From contig OY725490.1 of the NCBI GenBank assembly GCA_963281255.1, positions 2,046,001-2,110,000 on the forward strand: DNA of 64,000 nt, written 5' to 3'. Each line of letters starts with the position of its first letter. Position 1 is the first letter of the stretch. The notes below the pieces were generated by a model. It did no database searches and was not told the origin of the DNA. It saw only the letters and a program-made list of their open reading frames with translations. The stretch is from Aphrocallistes beatrix (Eukaryota > Porifera > Hexactinellida > Sceptrulophora > Aphrocallistidae). Positions 10,604-21,683 of this stretch are shown piece by piece. The translations under genes were made by a program, and so were the position numbers.

Positions 10604-12067
10604 ATGGCAGAGTGCCCAATGTCCTCTTTAGATAATCTCCTCAGAGAGAAGGACATCTTCTACCTCAAGGAACGATTGAATGAATGTGGAATTTATACAG
10701 TTGGAGATTTGGAATACATATTTAGCAATGAAGATATCTCTCAAATAATGGCGCTTAAACCTTTGGAAAAAGTAAAAATAAAAGCAATAATTACAAATGT
10801 CAAAAGTGAGGAGGGAAAAAACAAAGATTGCAAAAGTGTAAGTTTATCTATCTATATAAAGTAGTTTTGCGTGATTCTATAATTTCATATTCATTCTATG
10901 AATGAATTAATGTAATAAAATTCAGATTTCTAAAAAGTGTTGTGTCTCACAACCAGATTAATCAATAGTGCGACTACGTAGTCCCAATGTATAAAATATT
11001 CAAATGTTGGTCCTGTTCTGCCATTCCCTGTCAATAATTATACACAAGCGCGCTTCGCTTGCTTGTGCTGCGCGGATGACGGACACTGTGTCCACAAGAG
11101 GCGCCCTTTGCTCTTTGGGCGCCTAAGCCACATTGATTAATTATTATAAGGGAAATTAGATCTCTAAATACGTCTGTCCTACTGTTACTAGTATAATCTA
11201 TATCGCACGAAAAAATCACCGAATTTATCATTTTAAATTTTGATGCGTAATGATGACGTCATAACAGAGTGATGAGTCATCACTTTTTGATGCTAGTTGG
11301 ATCATATGTGAAGTATATAATATATATATCTGTAACGAATTGATTGAAAAAACTGCCAGGCTCAGAAAGCTGATTTTTGACATGTGGGAGTTTTTTGGCT
11401 ATGGCTCCACTATGTAGGTTCCAACCTCAGACGATCGGCTCATCATGGAATTATAATTTTTTGTTTTTCGACTGTAACTCGCCATTTTATGATAGAAGGC
11501 TGAAATTTTGATAGAATGTATATTAATATTCTTCACATATGATCGAACTAGCATAAGAAAATGATGACTCATCACTCTGTTATGACGTCATCATTACATA
11601 TCAACAAAAAATTAGAACGGAAAACAATTTTTTAAATACTCATTAATACTGAATAATGACGTTATTTTCTTTTATCTTGAATTTAACGTATGCACTCATG
11701 GATTACTGTAAATAATCAATAGACGCCCGCAGTGCGACTCTGTGGATGTGTTTGCTAGGAGCCTATCCAAGTGCGCGAAGGTAGTTTAATTTTTTTATAC
11801 ATCTTTTTTACAAACCAAAGAATGATAAATATAAATATAGTCATAATAAAACAAGCAATAACAATGATGTAGAATGTAGTATTTAGTATGTATTGATATA
11901 GAGTATTTCTTGAAATAGAAAGATTCTGTCCTCGCCTAGCTGTGAGAGCTACGTTTCTTAACTAATTGGTGTTTCGCTCATCGTCTAGTTTTGGTAAAAG
12001 CTGCTGTGAACTTTGGCACTATTTAAGTTGAATATCTAGATTCTAGAAGAAAGAAGAATTAGGAAGG

Positions 12068-12105
<38 letters not shown>

Positions 12106-15100
12106 TCGTTGAGGTGTAAGCTTACCCCTAGTTGATGGAATAGCTCTCCAACAATTAAGCCATTTAACGATGCTTTCCAAAAAACAATAATATTTCGTCG
12201 TTGTGACGCAGTGGGGCTAGATATGGATTATTGAAATGAATGTCTTTCCCTACCCAATTAACATTGAAAATGCTCCAGATATGATTTCTCAAGTTGGGGA
12301 AATCAACGGTTTGATGGGTTTTACCAATGTTTGTATGATTCATAAAACTAGAAAAACCTGCAGCTGTAGGCTCATGAAAAATTTTCAAAGCCAAGTTTGC
12401 ATTTTGTCGCTCGTATTGAGATGGCCAACATGATTTCGAGGTCAATTTTGGGGCTCTCTTAATGACAGAAAATTTGTCAGCTTTGAACACGGTTCTAAGA
12501 TCGTTAAATGCTACACAACATATTGGGAGATAACTAGACTTCGTCAGTTGTGTGGCATTCAAAATAATATTGCATTAGGTACAGAAATTCTTAACTGAGT
12601 TCAAGATGGATTTGCGGATTGTGTTGATTTATCAACGCCCAAATAGTTAGATCTGCAGCCTGAGACAAGACAGGACATCTGAATAGTCGAAATAAGTTGT
12701 AGTTGAAAGTAGTAAGTAGAGAATGAAAGTAGTAATAAAAATAGAACGTTCTAAGGTATTGGTATAAATTTTGTAAATATACATTATGGGTGGATAAAAA
12801 ACAAATTGCATTCGAAGCTGTACTTGATTGTTTTGATGTGGGAACTTAGAAGTGATATCTCAAGTAAAATCTGCACAAACCAAATAATGCTTAAAATAAA
12901 CATTATTTGGCTTTTGTATTATACTTTAATTAAATCATCACTAGACATAATGATTGATAAACTTCTTTCACAATCAGAATGGCGTCATTTTCTGAAATAT
13001 TAATGGAATATTGGAATTGCAATAAAACGTAAAAGTGAAATATTAAAGTATGGATTCAAAAATATTATAATATGGTTTATAGATGTCTAAGAGGTGTAGT
13101 TAATAAATTTGACATCAAATTTCAAATTTCCCAAGACGATATAGAAAATACCAACATACAACATATAATTAACTAACCAATCCCTGGTCCTAAAAATGTT
13201 AAGCGCGCCATTGCCTTAGTGTATAGAATGCTATGATATCATATATGTTTAACTCAACCCAGTTTTCCAGTATTATCGTATTCTTTGTACTCTAGGATAA
13301 TAATGAAAGCTCATCTTGCTCAAATTATACTCAGCCCCAAAGCCCCACATATCCTGACAGCTCCCCAACTGCAAATCGTAGTGATTATCAACACACGAAT
13401 TCAGAGCAAAATAGAATAGAACAGTTCGACTTTTCTTCTGATGAAGGAAAACGTGCTCTGTATATAATATCTAAATTTTGTGATGATTCGAAATCTGTTT
13501 TAATTCCAAAAATCATTTCAAAAGATCTCATTTTGCAGGATCGAATTGGTTATGCATTAAAAAAGAAAATTTTTGAAGGTTATCAACAAGTGAAACAATA
13601 TTTATCTAAATTCAAAGAGTCTCAAGATTTTCTGACTATTCAAACCGAGTTGACTATTGAAAATACAGAATATATTCAGCAATTTAGTTTCAATGATATT
13701 CGTAAAGTTAGTAAAGAGCTCAATATTGTTGAATCTCTGATTAAAGAAAAGATGCTAGAGTATGAAATGAGCGAAAATGATAAACGCCATTACTTAAGAA
13801 AGCAAGTCCATGCATTACTGAAGCTTTCAAAATCTTTCATGAAGCTTAGAAAGATAACTATCGACGAATACAAGAGAATCAATATTTTTTCACACAAGTA
13901 TTATGCTGAAAAGTTAGAAAAAGATTTAGAGGCAAAATGTTTTGACAAAGTATGTCAAAATATAATTTCGATTGCATTTCATTGCATGAAATGCAATCTT
14001 CCTCTTGACGACATCACAGACATCTTAAAGGAAAAAGATGAGCAAGAAATGCCAAAGTCTAATGACGAAATATTCCATTTAATATTCCAGCACTCGACTC
14101 CCATAGTAAAGGCTCTTTGCATTGATCTCTATTCATTCTGTTCTCCAGTCCCATTCTACTATCCTCTGCTAAGCCCCATCAATGACAGTCAATCTGAACC
14201 GGTTTTCAAGATATGTCATGAATTGTGGTTCACGATTCCTCCATGTTTCGCCATTGCATCGTTTGGACTAGGAAGTGCCAGTTATCTCCCTGTAGGCAAG
14301 TCAGAACTTCTAAATAAAATATTCAATACAAATTTTACTCAGCAAAATCAAGACGGTAATTTCAATCCGTTTCATTTTCAATCGATGATGTTCAATTTTC
14401 CAAAAATATACAGTTGGAACATCCAAGAATATTCGCTTATTTTGATTGTCATGGTGGTGCTCCTATCGAAATAATTAAGACTCTATGTAAATACGTCAAT
14501 ATGATCATCATACATGTTCTTGAAAGAGATATTGAACATAACCGAGAATTGTTCAACAGAGAGATGAAATATTTTTATGAATTATCAAAGATTATTGTTA
14601 TTCTAGTACGAGATAGTATTCATACGACGGAGGAAGAGAAAAAAGGAACAAATTATTTCGTTTTTGTTCGCAAATTTTCTGATATTTCTAAAGGTAAAGC
14701 TCTAAAAGATCTTAAAGCATTTTTTAGAAAAATCATTAATTCTAAACCTGAGTCATCATTATCTGTCGATCAAAGCATTATTCAGAAAGTCTTGAGAGAA
14801 CAGAATGGTGAAGAACTCAAAAACATTAGCAATACAAACAACAAGATCACGAGAATCATTGAAAGAATCGAAGATATCAGGGGTAGTAAATCTGGATTAG
14901 AAGGAAATGATTTCCTTTCATTCTATCCAATCTTTATCGAGTATATGAAATCGTTTTACAAAGCAAATCAAGAGACAGATCAAGACGCTCTCGATCAGCT
15001 TAATAACAAATGCGAATATCTGATGATTCTGCTCTCTAACACTACTTGTAGCCCAATAATCCCTCTCTTTCTAGATTTGTTTGATGATAAATATTCCAGT

Positions 15101-18100
15101 CTTATGCTCTACAAATTATCAAAGTATTTCATTGAATTTAATGAAATAGATTCGGAAAAAACACAAAATTATAAATATTCGACCGATGTTTTATGGAGAG
15201 AAGCATTGCTGAGTTTTAAGTACAGCGACAAGATGAAAGACTACAACATATTCAGTGTTAAACTGATGAAATGTATCAGTAAGCAGATAATGGAAGGAGA
15301 ACCATTCGAAATAATTGATGGAGACAACTTAGTGTTTTGTAGTAAAGATTTAGATGCTCTATTGGGGTCTTATTATGAACAGCAACACAAATCCGATTTT
15401 ATTTATAATAAAGGAAAGAAATTCCCTTTAAGTGCGGCTCCCACAGTCATTAGTATATTCGGACCTCAGAGTTCAGGAAAATCCACACTTCTCAACTATT
15501 GTTTTGGTTGCAAATTCATCACGAGTGCAGGTCGCTGTACACAAGGAGTTTATGGTTCTTTGTTCCAAATGCATGAAATCCTGAATAATTCCAGAAATTT
15601 GTTAATCCTTGACACAGAAGGACTGAATTCAGTTGAGTCTAAAACTGATGCAAATATTAACTTTGATCAAACGATGGCACTGTTCTGTCTTGCTGTTTCT
15701 CAAATAGTCATCATCAATGTTAAAGGAGAGATCGGGTCAGATCTGAAAAAGCTGCTTCAAGTTTGTGCTTATTCTTTAAATCGACTCAAAGTGAACAAAG
15801 TTAATTTACCCAAAATATTCCTAGTTTTAAACCAACAAACAGATCCCAATGTGGCCAAATACACTGGTGCACTGAAGCACTTGATGGAAAGTTTAGATTC
15901 CACTTTCCACACAGCTGACTCTGAATGTGTCAGAATATCAGACATAATCAAAGTGTCAACAAATGATTTATTTGTTCTTCCTTCAGCTTTCAATCTGAAT
16001 AGTATAGACGATTCCCCACTGTGTGAAAATGATAGTTCTGGAGCAGTGAAACTTGAATCTACGAAAACCTTTGCGGACAAGTGTTCTGTGCTACGAAGCA
16101 CAATTTTTGAAGCTATTAGAAACCGAGATAATTCAGATAAACCACCTTTTGACAATGTTAGTGAATGGATTAACATGGCTGGTCACATTTGGGAGACTTG
16201 TGTGAAATACCAAGACATTGTAATGTATCGGGATTTGGAAGAAGTTGCCTTCTCTGGACAACTACGAAACATTAGTCTTAGAGTGATTGATGAAGAAATC
16301 TACAAAAAGCAGTTCTTATTCGAAAAAGCATTAGAGACGGTAAGCAAAGAGGTTAGCGATATTAAAATTTACTCTGTTACAATGAACATTCTGGCTGATA
16401 AAATGGAAAAATTTGATGAAACTTTCAAGCCATGTGAAGACGAGTGCATGAGGAAATTTGATTCTGAAGAGAAAAGTCTTTCCTTAAGTGGACAATTTGA
16501 TATCGTTTACAAACAAACAATCTCAAACCTAAAACGTTTAATCTTTATTTATCGAAAAAATTATGAAGACAAGATAAAATTCCACATAAAAGATGTATTG
16601 CTAGAAGTGAAGATTCAGAGTAGCATGAAATCATTTCAAGAAAAGATCGAATACCGCATTGATGATTACATCAACTTTTCTCAAAAGGCAAAATCTGAAG
16701 AATTTGATAAAATGTGGAGAGAGTGCTATGAGGTTGAGTCCGAGGATTTAAAAGCTGTTAGAAATGAACATTTTGAAAATAATTACAAAAATTTCAAAAT
16801 AGAATGCAATTTTCTTGAAACGCGTGAAAACATTTTGAGTTTATTTCGAGAAAAACGCTTCAAATTGGATGACGTAATAAGCGAAATGGAAGGAAAAATT
16901 ATTTTTGGGCTAAGGAATCCATATATAAAAAACCTAGAGAAATGTTACTTCTGTATATTGAGCCAATCACCTGGTGGTTTAAACAAGGTAAGACCTCATA
17001 ATTCAAGGACTAAATATTTTTATTTATCCCCAATTTCCTTCATCAAAACAAAGGAGAAAGAAAAGTCCCGAAGAAATAGCACTAACAATTTTCCTATTTG
17101 GATACCATCAGAATGTTATCCAATTGTTAATAGCTGTTCAGGAGATTTTAATTACCACGAAATATCTTGGGGGAAATGTCCCGAAAAATCACAGATACTT
17201 CTCTTGACTTCAAAACTGAGGAACCCAAATTATCCTAATAACAGCTGTTGGGGTACATTGATACATGAAGTGAGAAAACAGGCTCTAACTCGTCTTATTG
17301 GTGATCCTAAGTTATCTCAAACTACCATAAAACAGCTCATAAGTGATCTCTACTCCAGCATAAAGGTTGTTAACCACGAGATAAAGTACATACGGACAAT
17401 GCTGTCAAACCAAGCTGAGAGACAACTCTCTACTTTACTATTCTCGTACGCTTTCCGTGAATATTGGGCCTATCAAGTCGATCAAATAAAGAAAGATGAA
17501 ACTCGTCGTGAGGAACAGAAAAATGAACTCAGAAAATATTTCTTTCAAAAAATCGACAATCGCAAAATGCTTAAAGGAGAATGGGACACTAAAAACATGA
17601 TTGCAAACGACAAAAATATTTCTGAGAAATTTGCGATGGATTATTTGGAATCTATTAAAAGATACGTATTAACAAACATGAATGTAGAAACAGAGAAATC
17701 ATTCGAGGAGTTAAGAGAGAGTCTAACTATGGAACAGCTGTTACTAAAAGCAAATTTAAAATTGAAAGAAGAGCTAGAACGCGATCCTAATACTGAGGTT
17801 ACTGACACTGACCATTTTGTGATCAAATTTGTATGTGAAAGAAATATACTATTAAAAGAACTTTTTCATAGAGACTGGTGTGCTTGTCAAGAAAAACTTA
17901 AAATGAAGATGAATCAAATGACAAAGGAACATTTTAATGATTTCGCGACTCAGATAATATATCAGTTTGACTTCTTGTTATCCCATTTCCAAAAAGAGCA
18001 TTTGTGCGAAAATATTTTTTATTCCGATTCTAACTTTTCACTTCGCGAATCGATTGACCCGACTTCAGTCCATGTAAGAGAAGCAACATTCAAAGCAATG

Positions 18101-19471
18101 GCAGTTTATCTCAGTAAATATCTCAATCCGATGGTTTCGCAAGAAAAATTATCTTTCTTCCTACTAAGCGAGTTTAATGTTGACGGTGTAAAGCTAGGAA
18201 AATCTCCTAAATCTGTTTTGCCTTTGGAAAAGTGTGACTATACTCTTGATAAAGAAAATTTTAAGAGATTGGAGAATAGTAATATTTTCAACGAATTAAT
18301 TTTCGATATTTCCATTTTTATCACAAATTTTCGAAATATTTTGTCTCGTGAGCTTGGCAACTTTAACTCAAATTCCCATTTAATGACTCAGTTCGAAAGA
18401 CTCGAGAAGGAATACCTCAAAGATGCGTTAGGATGCAACATGCAATGTCCTAGTTGTGGGAAATTTTGTGAAAGAAGAATTCACAACGATGGTTCAAAAT
18501 GTCAAATATTGACTGGACATCAGTTTTCATCGATGGGAGGGAAGGTATGGAAGAATGATGAGAGAAGAACAGCTATTCTATTCATGTGTGATGACTACAA
18601 GGATCACATGACGGTGAAACTCCCTGAAGAGTCAATGAAGTGGAGTGATTTCAAACTGAGATGCGGAAATGAGTGGAATTGGGATCTGCCTAAAGATCCT
18701 AAATTGCAAGAAGAAAATAAAGATATGATGAAGAAGATTTGGACTAAATTCGGGAAGGGTATCCTGAAATATTACTCACAAAAAGGAATTAATATATCCT
18801 ACGTTCCCTATAAGAATAGTCAATACTACATATGCTTTGTTATTGATGGAACTGGATCGATGAAAAAGGAAATTATGAAAGCAAGATTGTCGGTCTTAAA
18901 GATTGTCAACCATTATCAGGACAAAGGGAGCAGTTGCTTCTTCAGGATTGTCATCTATCGCGACCATTGTGATGAGGACATCATCGAGACTTATCCTTCA
19001 GATCAGAATTTTACTGAAGATTTTGAAAAGATTATGGATTTCCTAGAAAAGGTTAAGGCAGATGGAGGAGGTGACACACCGGAAGCTGTACTCGATGGTC
19101 TTGCAACAGCTGTCAGCAGAACTAACTGGAAAAATAACGCGAACTTTAGGAATATTATCGTACATATCTTTGATGCACCACCACACGGCGACTTTCCCGA
19201 TTATCAAGTACACCAATCGGAAAGTGACAAAGCATACTGTTGCTGCTGCAACCATTCTACTATCTGTCCATTCGATTGGGAGTCTCACGTCTGGGAACCA
19301 ATGAAAAAGCTGAATTTATTCTATCACGGAATTAATACTAAATCGAGTTTTTCAGGTTTTGAGAATACAATGAGCGAAAAGTTAGGAGAGTTGTGTGGAG
19401 AGTTCCAAGTGTGCGGAAAAGAGGAAGTTGATACAGCTGTGGTTGATTTGTTTATCAACTTTCATATGTGA
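10604..19471 (+). CDS. VLIG-like giant GTPase with C-terminal VWA domain (gene 1)
   Basis: Two exons: 10604-10837 (78 codons, donor GTAAGT) and 13296-19471 (acceptor TCTAG), both phase 0, about 2136 aa. Exon 1 encodes a compact helical domain (GIYTVGDLEYIF..MALKPLEKVKIKAI). Around residue 400 a degenerate nucleotide-binding-like segment (GLGSASYLPVGKSELLN) resembles the pseudo-G region of VLIG proteins. The true GTPase domain starts near residue 800 with GPQSSGKSTLLN (P-loop), then RCTQGVY and LLILDTEGLNS (DTEG switch). Next come a long helical region, a Cys/His cluster near residue 1790 (CNMQCPSCGKFC..CQILTGH), and a VWA domain from about 1920 with the MIDAS motif DGTGSM. Compared with gene 2, one base is missing near 14385 (TCGATGATG against TCGATTGATG), so the frame switches there. 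No other break is seen. By family, likely an intracellular, stress- or infection-induced GTPase; that role is inferred. Confidence 0.85.
11041..11315 (-). repeat. Family-A repeat, copy 6 (reverse), in intron of gene 1
   Basis: Begins CAAGCGCGCTTCGCTTGCTT, continues with the GGGCGCC hairpin and the TGACGTCA/TGAGTCATCA region, and ends at a short TA run. It is head-to-head with copy 7. Confidence 0.8.
11331..11610 (+). repeat. Family-A repeat, copy 7 (forward, 3' truncated)
   Basis: Starts CTGTAACGAATTGATTGAAA and runs to ATGACTCATCACTCTGTTATGACGTCATCATTA, then ends without the hairpin tail. Lies in intron 1 of VLIG-VWA gene 1. Confidence 0.8.
12068..12103 (+). repeat. (CA)n microsatellite
   Basis: About 18 uninterrupted CA units within intron 1 of VLIG-VWA gene 1. 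Confidence 0.95.
12164..12562 (-). pseudogene. Transposase fragment, possibly P-element/THAP9-like
   Basis: A 132-codon open frame on the strand opposite the host gene, inside its intron. The segment CWPSQYERQNANLALKIFHE followed by PTAAGF looks like the RQNV.LALxxF..xTVAAL block of P-element/THAP9-type transposases. There is no start context and no flanking domains, so it is a relic. The rest of intron 1 (10838-13295) is AT-rich apart from the repeats listed. Confidence 0.4.
12563..13295. other. Remainder of intron 1 of gene 1
   Basis: AT-rich, no feature recognised apart from the acceptor TTGTACTCTAG at its end. Confidence 0.6.
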
Positions 19472-19730
19472 AAACATTTATGTCTACTTTGTTATTGGAT
19501 TTTCTATGTTATTTATTATAGGTTGTTCTAGTTCAAATTAGTTGTACTAGACTTTAGCTCTTTCTTATCTTTTAAATTTTCTATGTTATTTTGTTGTAGG
19601 TTGTCTAGTACAAATTAGTTGTCTAGATATTAGCTCTTTCTTATCTTAATTTTCTACTAAAGTATGTTATTTTGTTGTAGGTTGTCTAGTACAAATTAGT
19701 TGTCTTGTCTTTAGATCTAATTAACTTTTT
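19472..19730 (+). repeat. 3' UTR/flank of gene 1 with tandem motif
   Basis: At least three imperfect copies of a ~60-bp unit: a TTCTATGTTATTT-like stretch, then TAGGTTGTCTAGTACAAATT, then AGTTGTCT and TTAGCTCTTTCTTATCTT. The same unit follows the other two VLIG-VWA stop codons in the window, so it moved with the genes. Confidence 0.75.
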
Positions 19731-19784
19731 TCAATGGATTATCGTCACTTTGCAACAAGTACACTTGTATATATCAATACAAAA

Positions 19785-19985
19785 AGGTTTTTAGTGCAGT
19801 TCCTAGTATATGTAGGAGATGCCTTATGTCCTGATCGGAGTGCGACGTCCGTCCAATTTCAGTTTTTAGATAGGATTTTTATTGAATCAAATTTGCTTAA
19901 TATGAAGTATCTCTTTTATGAACATTTTTTTGGTCCCTGGTGGTTCACAATAAGCGACCCTGATTGTGTTACTGTATTATTATGA
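19785..19985. repeat. Two dispersed-repeat fragments
   Basis: 19790-19860 is a copy of the GATGCCTTATG family also seen reversed at 778-866 and 35320-35395. 19918-19972 matches in reverse one end of the MITE at 58919-59104 (GGTTCACAATAAGCGACCCTG). The 83-codon frame spanning both is not a gene. Confidence 0.6.
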
Positions 19986-20192
19986 AAATCAACGAGATCT
20001 TTTTAATTTTTTATTAAATCCTATAGAAACACTATACAGCACTAATGAACTAATCTTACTCTAACAAACTAGAATGCTAACAACTAAGAGCTAAATATAC
20101 TAGCAAGCACAACATTTAAGAGATCTACTAAGAGCAACTACATATTATCAAGCACAATTAGCATACACATACTCCATGCTCCTTATTTGGCT

Positions 20193-20984
20193 TCAAAAAG
20201 AGTTATTTAGAACCCCCTTTATTTCTTTAATTATTTCTTCAATTGCAATGCCGGTATTATAGTAACCATTCCCTCCTTCCTTATGTATTGCTACGACCTT
20301 TCCATCCTCTCTAATGATTGGAGATCCTGAGGAGCCTTTCACAGTAGAAACTGTATATTGGATATCTCTACCTTTCTTCTTGATATATTTTCCATGTGCA
20401 CAGGTTTGCTTTGTTTTGGCCATTTCTTTAGGATTGTGTATCATATATACAGTTGGCATTTTGTTCAGCTTAAAGGTACCTCCTACCAGGAGAAAGCATA
20501 GTCCTTTTTTCTTGCATTCATCCCTTTGTTTTTTATCAATCAAGATGAATGTTGCATCTATTGGGTCCTTTTTAGTGTAGTAATACTCTGTGCCATTGAT
20601 ATTCAGTTCGACATCTTCAGTTTTTCCAGCCTTGGGATTGAATATTGAGAATTTTAACTTGAACTTGCCAAGAGCTAACATTTCCTCTGGAAGAACATGA
20701 TTAGCAGTAAATAACCCATACTTACTGATGCTTTTATCCGTATAGAACTTCCCAAGGAAACCTCCCCCACGTGTAAGATCCACAGTATATATCTCACATA
20801 CTGCACACGAAGCAAGTTGAATATTTTCCATCGTGAGTAAATCGTTTGTTTGTTCTGGTTTGCTAAATATGCAAGCTTTTTCTTTTATAGTTACTTGATT
20901 GAATGTTAAAACCATACTTTCTAAAGTATCATCATCATCGAAATCATCCTCGTCCGTAAAATAACCACCTCCATAGGTCGCCAT
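20193..20984 (-). CDS. Intracellular trypsin-fold serine protease, 263 aa
   Basis: A single intact frame from ATG at 20984. The catalytic triad is visible: His96 in LFTANHVL, Asp143 in DPIDATFILID and Ser219 in KGSSGSPII. This GxSG context and size match the trypsin-like peptidase (HtrA/FAM111-type) superfamily. There is no signal peptide, propeptide or membrane segment. The first 20 residues are strikingly acidic (DEDDFDDDD), so the enzyme should work in the cytosol or nucleus. TTATTTTAG sits a few bases before the ATG, so an untranslated first exon is likely. It is transcribed toward VLIG-VWA gene 1. Substrate unknown. A link to defence is only suggested by the neighbourhood; a catalytically active protease is the simplest reading because all three residues are present. 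Confidence 0.85.
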   Translation of the reverse strand: MATYGGGYFTDEDDFDDDDTLESMVLTFNQVTIKEKACIFSKPEQTNDLLTMENIQLASCAVCEIYTVDLTRGGGFLGKFYTDKSISKYGLFTANHVLPEEMLALGKFKLKFSIFNPKAGKTEDVELNINGTEYYYTKKDPIDATFILIDKKQRDECKKKGLCFLLVGGTFKLNKMPTVYMIHNPKEMAKTKQTCAHGKYIKKKGRDIQYTVSTVKGSSGSPIIREDGKVVAIHKEGGNGYYNTGIAIEEIIKEIKGVLNNSF

Positions 20985-21683
20985 GTTCTAAAATAATTTT
21001 TTAAAAGTCAGTCAACAGACTAATCATTAAAAGACCAACAGGAATGTAAATATTTTATATACTTTCACAGGTTGACAACTTATTGATATTCACATTTGTT
21101 TACTTCCAAAGTGGAAATAAAAAGTGCAAAAAGATTGAATATTACTGGACAAAATATTAAAATATATATAGCTCTTTAATTACATCCTCTAATTCTCGGC
21201 TATCACTAGGAAAATATTACCCCTTAGGTCAAGCCCCGAGATTTTTCCCCTCCCCTCCCTATCAATGGCAATGCTCGAACCCCCAGGTTCATATGCACTA
21301 AAATGCTAATTTCATATCCCTATTACAATTCTTCAATAAACCTGAACAAACAAATACACAATCAAACAAAAATTCTAGATTTTGAATATAAATATAAGAT
21401 TTTTAACTCACAGTGCTGAATATTCAGAGTAGATATTCCAGATATTGAAGTAAATTGAAGTTTGTTTTCCTTGATTGGGTTATAGAAGTAAACATGTGTA
21501 TTTTCGACTTTATTTATTGTTTTGAGAATATGAAATTACATAATTGTGGAAAGGAGATGGAGTATATTTTAATCCATATTAACTCATATATTTTGTAAAA
21601 TTATTGAATAAATTATATTTGCTCTGACTCACAAGTTGAAAATGTTTGAAAATGAGATATTACACAATTCTAAAGGGAAGAGC
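20985..21683. other. Upstream region of protease gene, no gene seen
   Basis: AT-rich. Presumably holds the promoter and a possible 5' UTR exon of the minus-strand protease, but no specific site could be supported. Confidence 0.5.

Noticed and set aside
14384..14420. Hidden short intron at the frame change of gene 1
   Set aside because: Protein similarity to gene 2 continues on both sides without a gap, leaving no room for an intron.
14380..14480. Programmed ribosomal frameshift in VLIG gene 1
   Set aside because: Gene 2 reads through this position in one frame, and there is no slippery heptamer; a single-base deletion explains it better.
15769..16176. 135-codon minus-strand frame inside VLIG gene 1
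   Set aside because: Antisense shadow of the conserved GTPase region.
19734..19985. 83-codon frame after VLIG gene 1
   Set aside because: It spans fragments of two dispersed repeats and has no protein similarity that I can recognise.
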